12,879 bases of DNA, from NCBI RefSeq assembly GCF_937921625.1, contig NZ_CAKZTI010000010.1, positions 1 through 12,879 of the forward strand, written 5' to 3'. Below are positions 6,584-12,622 of this stretch, in pieces. Made by a program: the position numbers and the translations under genes. Origin of the DNA: an uncultured Campylobacter sp. (lineage in GTDB: Bacteria; Campylobacterota; Campylobacteria; Campylobacterales; Campylobacteraceae). Under the pieces are notes generated by a model that did not search any database, was not told the origin of the DNA, and worked only from the letters and a program-made list of their open reading frames with translations. Within the stretch, counting starts at the first letter, position 1. Each line of letters begins with the position of its first letter.

Positions 6584-7450
6584 ATGCGGGCAGCAAACGG
6601 CACGGATTATGCGGAGTTTCAAAACGAAATTTTATCTTTTTACCGCGAACATGGGCGGGCGCTGCCGTGGCGACAAACGAGCGATCCGTATGCGATCCTC
6701 GTATCGGAGTTTATGCTGCAGCAGACCCAGACGCAGCGAGTGATCCCCAAATATGCGCGCTGGCTGGAGGAATTCCCCACCGTGCGCGCGCTCGCCGACG
6801 CGCCTTTTACACAGGTGCTACGGTGCTGGGTGGGTCTGGGCTACAACCGCCGCGCGCGCTATTTGCACGAGTGCGCCAAAAAGATCGTGCGCGAATTTGA
6901 CGGCGCCGTGCCCTCTAATCCTGCCGCACTGCGGACGCTTCCCGGTATCGGAGCTTACACCGCCGCAGCCGTCGCCGCGTTTGCCTACGATAAGCCCACG
7001 ATTTTTATCGAGACGAATATCCGCGCCGTTTTCATCCACTTCTTTTTCTCGTACCGCGAGGAAGTGAGCGATAAAGAAATCGCGCCGCTCGTGCGCGCGA
7101 GCCTTTATGAGGAGGATCCGCGAACGTGGTATTATGCGCTGATGGACTACGGCGCGGCGCTCAAAAAGCGGCGGGACAATCCGAACAGGCAAAGCAAACA
7201 CTACGTCAAGCAGTCTCAATTTAAAGGATCTCTGCGTCAGGCGCGAGGAGCGATCATCCGTGCGCTTATCGCGCAGTCGTCGCAAACGCACGACGAGCTC
7301 GCCGCAAATTCTTGTGCGGATACGGCCGCGCAAACGGCGCTTTTTAATCGGGCGCTTGAGGCTTTACTGCGCGAAGGCTTCGTAGCAAAATTTGAGCACC
7401 TTTATACTTTAGCCCCCAATTTTAAGGACGACGCCCCAAGCGCGAAATAA
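6584..7450 (+). CDS. HhH-GPD DNA glycosylase, MutY-related, without Fe-S cluster
   Basis: Base-excision repair glycosylase related to the adenine glycosylase MutY. Seen: Leu-Pro-Trp-Arg (27-30), Ser-Glu-Phe-Met-Leu-Gln-Gln-Thr (41-48, with Glu42 matching the MutY catalytic Glu), the helix-hairpin-helix Leu-Pro-Gly-Ile-Gly-Ala-Tyr-Thr-Ala (119-127), and Met-Asp-Tyr-Gly-Ala (187-191). The usual catalytic Asp of the DGN motif is replaced by Glu143 in Glu-Thr-Asn-Ile. The four C-terminal cysteines that bind [4Fe-4S] in MutY are absent; only Cys81, 97 and 244 exist. In their place is a basic Gln/Lys/Arg-rich segment (195-222), then a winged-helix-like tail. At 288 residues it also lacks the MutY 8-oxoG-reading domain, so its substrate may differ. 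ATG 6584 has a GGGAG site. Confidence 0.8.
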   Translation: MRAANGTDYAEFQNEILSFYREHGRALPWRQTSDPYAILVSEFMLQQTQTQRVIPKYARWLEEFPTVRALADAPFTQVLRCWVGLGYNRRARYLHECAKKIVREFDGAVPSNPAALRTLPGIGAYTAAAVAAFAYDKPTIFIETNIRAVFIHFFFSYREEVSDKEIAPLVRASLYEEDPRTWYYALMDYGAALKKRRDNPNRQSKHYVKQSQFKGSLRQARGAIIRALIAQSSQTHDELAANSCADTAAQTALFNRALEALLREGFVAKFEHLYTLAPNFKDDAPSAK

Positions 7451-7465
7451 CTAATCACTTACCGT

Positions 7466-7755
7466 ATGTTACCGATCATTGCCGAATACGGCGAAGCGGT
7501 TATATTCGGCAAAAGAAGCGACGACGCTTTTATGCCGCAAAATCGATGCGGGCAACCGCAGAAATTTAATCTAGAAAAACGGAAGAAATTTACAATTTTT
7601 TATCTTGTCCGAATCGCCGTAAAAGTGCGGATCGCTCGCGTGGAGATTTTACGATAAGGCGCCGCATCAAAACACCATCAAGAACGCCGAGGATGAGAGG
7701 GCAGAAAACCGCGCTGCGGTAATGTCGGCAGTCGATGCGCGAGGCGGCTAAATTT
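7466..7755 (+). pseudogene. Decayed unknown gene, copy B
   Basis: Begins 15 bp after the glycosylase stop. The DNA aligns with copy A: a TTTTTTAT run followed about 8 nt later by GAATCGCCG, then ATCGC.CG, GGA.ATTTTACGA and CATCAAA.CA.CATC occur in the same order near 6035-6110 and 7596-7680. The 63-codon open piece (7466-7657) is in a different frame from the matching part of copy A. The conserved Phe-Tyr-Asp...His-Gln...Ile stretch near 7645-7680 is in another frame with an in-frame stop before it. Only the middle part of copy A appears to be present here. Function unknown. Confidence 0.5.
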
Positions 7756-7948
7756 AGCAGCCGAATTTAAGCGGATTTGAGCTTTTGCTTTTCGCGTGCA
7801 TTAAAATTTGAAAGCTTGATTTAACCCTTGGGATAGTAAAATTTCGCAACGACTTTTATTTGGAGGAAAATGCAATATTAAATACGAAATTCCGCGCGAG
7901 CGATGAAATTCTCCGTTTCAAACGCTTTGGGCACAAAGGAATAAATAA
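7756..7948 (+). other. Junction with a possible gene remnant before the island
   Basis: A frame open from 7812 to TGA 7950-7952 encodes a plausible 46-residue tail (Lys-Phe-Arg-Asn-Asp-Phe-Tyr-Leu-Glu-Glu, ending Arg-Phe-Lys-Arg-Phe-Gly-His-Lys-Gly). Its stop overlaps the next ATG as ATGA, as in a coupled operon. It has only TTG 7860 as a start and no good ribosome site, so it is probably the 3' end of a lost gene. A GGAGG followed by ATG-CAA-TAT-TAA near 7862-7882 opens only a three-codon frame. Confidence 0.35.
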
Positions 7949-8512
7949 ATGAACTTATCAAATAGAATAAAGGCGCTAAAGGCGCGGCTTAAACTGCAAA
8001 AGCCGGAAATTATAACAAATCCTGTACAAAAGGATGAGTTTGTCGAGCAAGATCTGTGTGCGGTAAAGATCTGTGCGATTTAGACCATAGCACAATCAAA
8101 CTCTTATTGGGAGATTTGCAGGTTTTCAATGACTATACTTTTAGGTATTATATCCTGGATTTTATTGATTTTTACGAGCGCTTCGGCGATGAAGCGATTA
8201 TAGAAGATATGTTTATTCAAGCATTTACACCACCTATGCGGCGGGCGCGAGCGAAACAATTTAGCAGGGATGAAGTAAAAATAATCATAGATTTTTTACA
8301 AAAAAATTATGAAAATATTACAAGAATTACGCATTCCAAGAAATATAAAAAGTTAAAACTCTATGAGCAAGATAAAATTTATATACCATTCAAACATTTT
8401 GAAAAAGAGATAAAAAATGCGATAAATTTTTGGACAAAAACATTATAGTAGCACCTTTAGAAGAAGGTATTAGAAATACTAGAACAATTATTAAACGTAG
8501 GAGGAAACAATG
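7949..8512 (+). pseudogene. Small immunity-type gene broken by a 17-bp duplication
   Basis: ATG 7949, after an AAAGGA site at 7935-7940, opens a frame that stops after 44 codons. The rest is open from 8056 to 8448 in another frame. AAGATCTGTG occurs at 8049-8058 and again at 8066-8075. Removing one 17-bp period joins both parts into a continuous protein (Val-Glu-Gln-Asp-Leu-Cys-Asp-Leu-Asp-His) of about 160 residues. A second change near the five-T run at 8427-8431 may also have altered the end: one more T would continue the frame to TGA 8511-8513, overlapping the next ATG as ATGA. The Phe-Arg-Tyr-Tyr-Ile-Leu core and the Phe-Ser-Arg-Asp-Glu-Val...Phe-Leu segment vaguely recall DUF6714, a weak guess. 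Possible alternative: a short product from GTG 8056. Confidence 0.65.
8049..8075 (+). repeat. 10-bp direct repeat marking the 17-bp insertion
   Basis: AAGATCTGTG at 8049-8058 and 8066-8075, 17 bp apart. Because 17 is not a multiple of three, the extra period shifts the frame of the gene it lies in. Confidence 0.8.
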
Positions 8513-8785
8513 AATAATCTAAAACTTATACAAGACTGGTATGCTTCCAAATGCGACGGAGAATGGGAGCATCAATACGGCCTTACGCTGGAAACGGTCG
8601 ATAACCCGGGCTGGTGGATCGAAATCGATGGCGAGAACGGCAAAAAGCCGATAAAAATAAATGTCGATAGAGATGACGAGGATTGGTTTTTCGTCAATGC
8701 CACGGAAAACAAACTCAAAGGAAGTTGTGGAGCCGAGAATTTAGAGGAGTTATTGGAATACGTGGTAAAATGGCTAACGGATTAA
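8510..8785 (+). CDS. Immunity protein 53 family (Imm53)
   Basis: A 91-residue acidic cytosolic protein matching the Imm53 family of polymorphic-toxin immunity proteins. It has Trp-Tyr (10-11), Cys-Asp-Gly-Glu-Trp-Glu-His-Gln-Tyr-Gly (15-24), Thr-x-Asp-Asn-Pro-Gly-Trp (29-35), Asp-Trp (58-59), and a C-terminal Asn-Leu-Glu-Glu-Leu-Leu...Trp-Leu. Family members are predicted to bind and neutralise a cognate toxin domain. No toxin is present nearby. The start has a strong AGGAGGA site at 8499-8505. Its ATG overlaps the end of an alternative frame of the broken gene upstream, and the next gene starts before this one stops, so they are translationally coupled. Confidence 0.85.
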   Translation: MNNLKLIQDWYASKCDGEWEHQYGLTLETVDNPGWWIEIDGENGKKPIKINVDRDDEDWFFVNATENKLKGSCGAENLEELLEYVVKWLTD

Positions 8786-9072
8786 AATTTAGCGAAAGCA
8801 TTATGAAAGAGCTATATAAAATTTATCTGAAAGATAGTAAAAAGAGCTTCGTAGCCACTGGAAATACTACTCATTACGACGGCAATAAAATTTTACCGCA
8901 GCCGTTTGCTTTAAGCATCGTTCAATACGATGGCGACAGCGGATTTTATCTGTTCTATCTCGACAAATCGGAGAAGGAGCAAACCGATACCTATCATGAA
9001 AGCATAGAGGGTGCGTTTAAGCAGGCGGAATTTGAATTCGGCGTAAAGAAAGAGGATTGGATAAAGCTTTAG
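8770..9072 (+). CDS. Small immunity-like protein
   Basis: A 100-residue soluble protein. ATG 8770 is chosen because it overlaps the Imm53 stop by 16 bp, allowing coupled translation; the frame is open further upstream to 8683, but that part only shadows Imm53. The C-terminal half reads Gly-Phe-Tyr-Leu-Phe-Tyr-Leu-Asp, Thr-Asp-Thr-Tyr-His-Glu-Ser-Ile-Glu-Gly-Ala (72-82), then Gln-Ala-Glu-Phe-Glu-Phe-Gly-Val-Lys-x-Glu-Asp-Trp (85-97). This is a pattern seen in small proteins of immunity gene clusters. I cannot give a numbered family. A shifted frame continues Ala-Leu-Asp-Tyr-Val-Asn-Lys-Ile-Leu after the stop, so the C-terminus may have been cut by a 1-bp change. Confidence 0.6.
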   Translation: MANGLKFSESIMKELYKIYLKDSKKSFVATGNTTHYDGNKILPQPFALSIVQYDGDSGFYLFYLDKSEKEQTDTYHESIEGAFKQAEFEFGVKKEDWIKL

Positions 9073-9121
9073 ATTATGTAAATAAAATATTGCCAACCGA
9101 TTAAATTTAAAAAGGAGCATT

Positions 9122-9187
9122 ATGAAATTTAAAATTTTCAAGCCAAAGCTTTATGAAAAGTATAAGGATATGGTTATAGAGGTGTGA
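9122..9187 (+). CDS. Possible 21-residue peptide or gene remnant
   Basis: ATG 9122 has a very good AAAAAGGAG ribosome site but stops after 21 codons (Met-Lys-Phe-Lys-Ile-Phe-Lys-Pro-Lys...). It is basic and hydrophobic and may be the start of a lost immunity gene or a leader peptide. Only the ribosome site supports it. Confidence 0.3.
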   Translation: MKFKIFKPKLYEKYKDMVIEV

Positions 9188-9189
9188 GG

Positions 9190-9360
9190 GTGAATACAAC
9201 ATTGATGGCTAAAATAGATATTTTATTAAATTTGATAAATTTTGCTAACGATATGCTTAATGAAAATATGCCCCCGACAACAAGCTACAGCCCAATGAGG
9301 CACTATTCAAACAATGACAACTATCTCAAAAAAGCCTTAGGAATAAGAAATGAGCACTAG
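9190..9360 (+). CDS. Hypothetical 56-residue protein
   Basis: GTG 9190 is preceded by AGAGG at 9178-9182 and lies 2 bp after the stop of the tiny upstream frame. The product is soluble and Asn-rich: an N-terminal amphipathic helix (Ala-Lys-Ile-Asp-Ile-Leu-Leu-Asn-Leu-Ile), then a polar tail. Its stop overlaps the next gene's ATG 9350 by 11 bp, which argues that it is translated. The function is not recognised. It could also be the end of a gene whose beginning is the frame at 9122. Confidence 0.4.
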   Translation: MNTTLMAKIDILLNLINFANDMLNENMPPTTSYSPMRHYSNNDNYLKKALGIRNEH

Positions 9361-9922
9361 GATAGGTTTAATACTTTTGGGCGCATTTTTTGTATTTGAA
9401 AGCATTCTTGGCTACTTTAGCGGAAAGATGTATTTTAAATACGGAGGCTGGAGCGCAGTTGAGCCGGTCTATGTTATCAAGATTTTTATCATCGGCGTAT
9501 TGTTTGCTTCTGCAGGAATTTTCATAAACAAAAAAATAGGTAGAGTGATTAATGCCTTGATAGGTTTAAGCCTTTTGATAATATCTATAGAAATTTTTAC
9601 AACGCAAGATCCCGCAGGAATACAAAGCAAAATCGGATATCCTTCTCTTATCTCGGGATTTTTGATTTTACTTATTAGTATCTCGTTTTTTTATCTCGCC
9701 TTCCGCTCTGAAAAGAACATAAAAAGATACCCGAAGTATATGTGGTGTAAGGACTGCTTTAAATTTTACATGTACGAGGATGTCAAAGATACGGATCAAA
9801 TTTGCCCGGACTGCAGCAAAAAGCTTACAGAGTATAATGACGGCGGCTACTGGAAAAGAAACACCTCCGATCAAAGCGCTAAAACTCCGAAGATCAAAAG
9901 GCGTAAATTTAAAAAGAGATGA
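9350..9922 (+). CDS. Four-helix membrane protein with C-terminal zinc ribbon
   Basis: A 190-residue protein of unrecognised family. Hydrophobic segments lie near residues 5-22, 40-60, 67-84 and 98-117. They are followed by Tyr-Leu-Ala-Phe-Arg-Ser-Glu-Lys and a cytosolic-type zinc ribbon, Cys133-x2-Cys136 ... Cys152-x2-Cys155, then a basic tail. The last helix plus ribbon is closely repeated in the next gene, so the pair arose by duplication. The ribosome site is weak (TAGGA); the start overlaps the preceding small frame. A membrane sensor or adaptor role could be imagined but is not shown. Confidence 0.7.
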   Translation: MSTRIGLILLGAFFVFESILGYFSGKMYFKYGGWSAVEPVYVIKIFIIGVLFASAGIFINKKIGRVINALIGLSLLIISIEIFTTQDPAGIQSKIGYPSLISGFLILLISISFFYLAFRSEKNIKRYPKYMWCKDCFKFYMYEDVKDTDQICPDCSKKLTEYNDGGYWKRNTSDQSAKTPKIKRRKFKKR

Positions 9923-9953
9923 AATTCGATTTGTTATAGAGGAATATATAAAA

Positions 9954-10364
9954 ATGCTAAATAGAATTTTCGCACTAATCGGCTTTTTTGCTTTTTTCGC
10001 ATGGGGGCTGGCGGCCGTTTTATTGGGAAAAGTCGATATAAAACCCGGCTTTATGGCATCTGTAAAGCTTGAAAGCGCGTATCTGCGTATCATCATAGGA
10101 ATTTTATGCTTTGTGGCGTGCGCTTTCTTTTTATATCTCGCATTTCGCTCCGAAAAAAGCATAAAATATTATCCTAAATTTATGCGCTGCAAAGAGTGTT
10201 TTAAATTTTATAATTTCTCGGACGTTAAAGATAGGAGTATTTGCCCTAAGTGCGGAGGCGAACTGCAAGATTATGCCGAGATAGAAAAGTGGAATCAAAT
10301 AGAAAAGAATAAAAAGCTTCAGAAATATTTTAAATTTGAAAAAGAGTGGCTAAAGAGGGTGTAA
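9954..10364 (+). CDS. Two-helix membrane protein with zinc ribbon, paralogue of the previous gene
   Basis: A 136-residue protein. ATG 9954 has AGAGGA at 9938-9943; the frame stays open upstream to 9780, but that part only shadows the previous gene. Hydrophobic segments lie at 5-24 and 43-63. The shared block then begins: Tyr-Leu-Ala-Phe-Arg-Ser-Glu-Lys, Tyr-Pro-Lys, Cys79-x2-Cys82-Phe-Lys-Phe-Tyr, Asp-Val-Lys-Asp, Cys97-x2-Cys100. It ends in a charged helical tail (108-136). Compared with the preceding paralogue it has lost two N-terminal helices. The 31-bp gap suggests one transcript. Confidence 0.7.
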   Translation: MLNRIFALIGFFAFFAWGLAAVLLGKVDIKPGFMASVKLESAYLRIIIGILCFVACAFFLYLAFRSEKSIKYYPKFMRCKECFKFYNFSDVKDRSICPKCGGELQDYAEIEKWNQIEKNKKLQKYFKFEKEWLKRV

Positions 10365-10440
10365 AATCGGTGCGATGAGAAATAAAATATTCAAAAGATA
10401 GACGCAGTTAAGGTATAAAATTTTAAAATTACATATGTAT

Positions 10441-10469
10441 TTGCAAGCAATATCATAAGGCGTTATAAA
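10441..10469 (+). promoter_or_regulatory. Candidate sigma-70 promoter
   Basis: TTGCAA (10441-10446) and TATAAA (10464-10469) are separated by 17 bp, an unusually complete promoter for this genome. It lies 31 bp before ATG 10500, where an AAAGGAGG site stands at 10482-10489. Confidence 0.5.
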
Positions 10470-10499
10470 TAAAATTCCAGTAAAGGAGGCAAAAATAAG

Positions 10500-10868
10500 A
10501 TGAAAATTTTGACATTAATATTAGCTATAATTTGGATGGCAATATTTAGGGGTTGCAAGGATCTTTTGTTAACCAACCATTTTATTACTTATGGGAACGG
10601 GGGCGGCTATGCTAGTACTTGCGAAACATTGTTTAGCGATTATCCTATAGGTGTCGAAAAACTTTATGAATTAAAGAGTAGAAATGATTTAAAAGCCCCG
10701 ATATATATAATAAAAGATGGAAATTTTACGATAGCAGATGTTAGAAAAGGAATATTTGGCGTCGTTCCTATCGAAAGCTGTGGCGACAAGTGGTGTAAAA
10801 TTTACTATCCCTGCAGCGAAACGGAGTATTTTATAAAAAAGGGCGATATAGTAAAAAGAGATTATTAG
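10500..10868 (+). CDS. Small membrane-anchored or exported protein, SH3-like
   Basis: A 122-residue protein with an N-terminal hydrophobic stretch (3-16). Arg-Gly-Cys follows at 17-19; the Arg makes a poor lipobox, so a signal anchor is as likely as a lipoprotein. The mature part is beta-rich: Ala-Pro-Ile-Tyr-Ile-Ile-Lys-Asp-Gly (66-74), Gly-Ile-Phe-Gly-Val-Val-Pro-Ile (84-91), Cys-Gly-Asp-Lys-Trp-Cys-Lys-Ile (94-101) and Tyr-Phe-Ile-Lys-Lys-Gly-Asp-Ile (110-117). This resembles a bacterial SH3-type barrel. Cys94 and Cys99 could form a disulfide outside the cytosol. The strong ribosome site and own promoter support expression. Exported SH3-like proteins occur in immunity loci, but the link here is by context only. 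Confidence 0.65.
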   Translation: MKILTLILAIIWMAIFRGCKDLLLTNHFITYGNGGGYASTCETLFSDYPIGVEKLYELKSRNDLKAPIYIIKDGNFTIADVRKGIFGVVPIESCGDKWCKIYYPCSETEYFIKKGDIVKRDY

Positions 10869-10882
10869 TCGTCAGGTGAAAG

Positions 10883-10993
10883 ATGCTTGGCGCGGATTTT
10901 AAAATTTTAATACGCGCAGAGTATCCAAGCGAGCATAGCGTAAATTTAAAGCGAGTTGAGAAAGCAAATAAAACAAGAAGGATTCAAAAATGA
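10883..10993 (+). CDS. Possible 36-residue basic protein
   Basis: ATG 10883 follows AGGTGA closely. The frame ends at TGA 10991-10993, overlapping the next ATG at 10990 as ATGA, which suggests coupled translation. The product is polar and basic. Its base composition is more GC-rich than its neighbours at the start. Low support. Confidence 0.3.
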   Translation: MLGADFKILIRAEYPSEHSVNLKRVEKANKTRRIQK

Positions 10994-11718
10994 AAAGCGT
11001 AAAAGGTATTTTCCGTTATCTTTTTCCGGTAAGAGATGGACGAGAACTGTATTGGATTAAAATTCCAAAAGGGCAAAGCGGTCGTTTTGGAAAAGAATTT
11101 ATATTCGAGCCCGAATCGATTGCGAAATCGGACGCGCAAAAACTCGGTCTAAAAATAGATCCAAAGCTTTTAAGCGATAAGCGAATTAAATTTCATATAC
11201 GCGATATGTATTATAAGACATATTATGATATAACATCTTTCGGTATCGATGAGAGCTACGCCGATTCTCGGCAAATAGATCTTGATTTAGAAGATATAAA
11301 ACAAATTGTAAAATCGGATGCAGACGATCCTTATTATGTATATGGCTATAGCTTAAACATAGAGCAGATGAGATCTTTTGGATGCCTTGATATGGTTAAG
11401 CCCGGTTTTTCATACTTCTTTGGTTCCTCTGCCGGCCATGAAAGAATAATCAAAGCTTCAAATAGCAGCGATAAAAATATAAAAGGCTGCTATATAAATG
11501 TCTTTGATAGCGATACGGAAGCCTTTTACTTGGCACTATTGGACGTTAAGCTGCCTTTTAGCGAAGTTGCAAAAATAGTCCGCCCGCTGAGCATAGAGGC
11601 AAATATCCACTATTCTTATAGCCTCTCCGAAGAACAGATTATAAAATTGGGATTTCCTGAAATTTTAAAAGAAAACGACGGCAAAATCGACGCTCAAATA
11701 TCGGTAGAGATAACATAA
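10990..11718 (+). CDS. Unrecognised 242-residue protein with internal repeats
   Basis: A soluble protein of unknown family. Residues 119-137 (Gly-Tyr-Ser-Leu-Asn-Ile-Glu-Gln-Met-Arg-Ser-Phe-Gly...) and 209-227 (Ser-Tyr-Ser-Leu-Ser-Glu-Glu-Gln-Ile-Ile-Lys-Leu-Gly...) are clearly related. A fainter third copy is at 47-61 (Ser-Asp-Ala-Gln-Lys-Leu-Gly). Each motif follows a stretch with Asp/Glu-Ile-x-Lys/Ala-Ile-Val, so the protein seems to be built from repeats of a small alpha/beta unit. ATG 10990 has AAGGA at 10978-10982. It closes the AT-rich run of small genes. A role as an immunity or interaction protein is inferred from context only. Confidence 0.65.
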   Translation: MKSVKGIFRYLFPVRDGRELYWIKIPKGQSGRFGKEFIFEPESIAKSDAQKLGLKIDPKLLSDKRIKFHIRDMYYKTYYDITSFGIDESYADSRQIDLDLEDIKQIVKSDADDPYYVYGYSLNIEQMRSFGCLDMVKPGFSYFFGSSAGHERIIKASNSSDKNIKGCYINVFDSDTEAFYLALLDVKLPFSEVAKIVRPLSIEANIHYSYSLSEEQIIKLGFPEILKENDGKIDAQISVEIT

Positions 11719-11813
11719 TCTAAAATTTGGCCGTTAAAATAATTAAATAATGCAGCCCAAAATTAGAAATTTATGCGTATCACTGGAAAATAAAATTTTA
11801 AATTGACGTGCGT

Positions 11814-11831
11814 TTAAATTTTAAAATTTAA
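11814..11831. promoter_or_regulatory. 18-bp perfect palindrome in the promoter of the DUF4272 gene
   Basis: TTAAATTTTAAAATTTAA is a perfect palindrome lying 14-31 bp upstream of the -10 box, across the -35 region. It could be an operator or, with its flanks, the end of the preceding transcript. AT palindromes of this kind recur in the genome, so specificity is uncertain. Confidence 0.35.
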
Positions 11832-11844
11832 GCGCCCTTTTTGT

Positions 11845-11850
11845 TATAAT
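11845..11850 (+). promoter_or_regulatory. -10 box for the DUF4272 gene
   Basis: A perfect TATAAT preceded by a T-run, 26 bp before ATG 11876. The ribosome site AAAAGGAG is at 11863-11870. Confidence 0.6.
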
Positions 11851-11875
11851 TTCATCAAATTTAAAAGGAGAGACG

Positions 11876-12622
11876 ATGGCTTTATTAAATCTTTTCAAAA
11901 AAGGCGCAAAAAATGGCGGTAAAAACGGCACAAAGATCGGCAAGAGCGCGCAGGAGCGCAAGGATATAAGCATCGAAATTTTAAAATCGCAGGGCGTACC
12001 GTACATTGACCATCTGCCGCTGCGATACGAGACGAGCGAGATCACTCCGCGCGAAAAAGACGAGGTCATCGCCCGCGCGATCTGCTCGTATGCGGCGATA
12101 ATGTGCGCCTGTTCGATCAGAGACGAGGGCAAGCTCGCGGATGAGGGTAAGCAGGGCGCGCAGGGCTTCCTTACGAACCGCTACGGCTGCATAGACAAGC
12201 TCACGCGCATGGAGCGCCGCGTCACGCAAGGCGAGGCGAGCCGCGACGAGGCCATAAATATGGGCTGGAAATACGAGTCGCTGTGGGCGCTGATGTGGGC
12301 GATGGGGCTCGTGGATGAGCTTAGCTTTCCGAGCGAGATCTGCGATTGCACCTTTGTGATGGACACCTTTAGCGGCGGCGATTTTTCGGCGCGCGTGAAG
12401 CTGCGGGGCACGGATGAAATTTTGCAGGCGCTCGATCTCATCTACCGCTACCACTGGGCGTGCGTCAATGCCCGCGTGCACGGCTCAGACTGCGCGGGAC
12501 TCGACGAAGAGGTCGTGATGGAGAGACGGGGCGGACTAGAGTGGCTGTGCTGCAAGGGGGACGAAAACGATAATCTGACGGATGAATATAATGCGTGGGA
12601 TTATCCGGACTTGAATACCTAG
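11876..12622 (+). CDS. DUF4272 family protein
   Basis: A 248-residue cytosolic protein. It matches the DUF4272 pattern: Arg-x-x-Ser-Ile-Glu-Ile-Leu-x-x-x-Gly-Val-Pro (29-42), then His-Leu-Pro (46-48). Next is an Ala-Arg-Ala helix (66-68), and Trp-Lys-Tyr-Glu-Ser-Leu-Trp-Ala-Leu-Met-Trp-Ala-Met-Gly (131-144), followed by Leu-Ser-Phe-Pro. Leu-Asp-Leu-Ile-Tyr-Arg-Tyr-His-Trp-Ala is at 186-195, Glu-Arg-Arg-x-x-Leu-Glu-Trp-Leu near 216-224, and a terminal Trp-Asp-Tyr-Pro-Asp-Leu-Asn-Thr. The biochemical role of DUF4272 is unknown; members are often found near toxin-immunity loci. The Lys/Gly-rich N-terminus (8-25) is probably flexible. Base composition returns to GC-rich, unlike the island to its left, and the gene has its own promoter, so it may not share that history. 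Confidence 0.8.
   Translation: MALLNLFKKGAKNGGKNGTKIGKSAQERKDISIEILKSQGVPYIDHLPLRYETSEITPREKDEVIARAICSYAAIMCACSIRDEGKLADEGKQGAQGFLTNRYGCIDKLTRMERRVTQGEASRDEAINMGWKYESLWALMWAMGLVDELSFPSEICDCTFVMDTFSGGDFSARVKLRGTDEILQALDLIYRYHWACVNARVHGSDCAGLDEEVVMERRGGLEWLCCKGDENDNLTDEYNAWDYPDLNT

Noticed and set aside
6818..7333. 171-codon minus-strand frame inside the glycosylase gene
   Set aside because: Antisense shadow of a GC-rich gene with clear glycosylase motifs; Arg/Ala-rich, with no recognisable domain.
10542..10556. Lipoprotein cleavage site
   Set aside because: Phe-Arg-Gly-Cys does not fit the lipobox well because of the Arg before Gly, so a lipoprotein is not asserted.
11981..12481. 166-codon minus-strand frame inside the DUF4272 gene
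   Set aside because: Antisense shadow; the plus strand carries the conserved family pattern, promoter and ribosome site.
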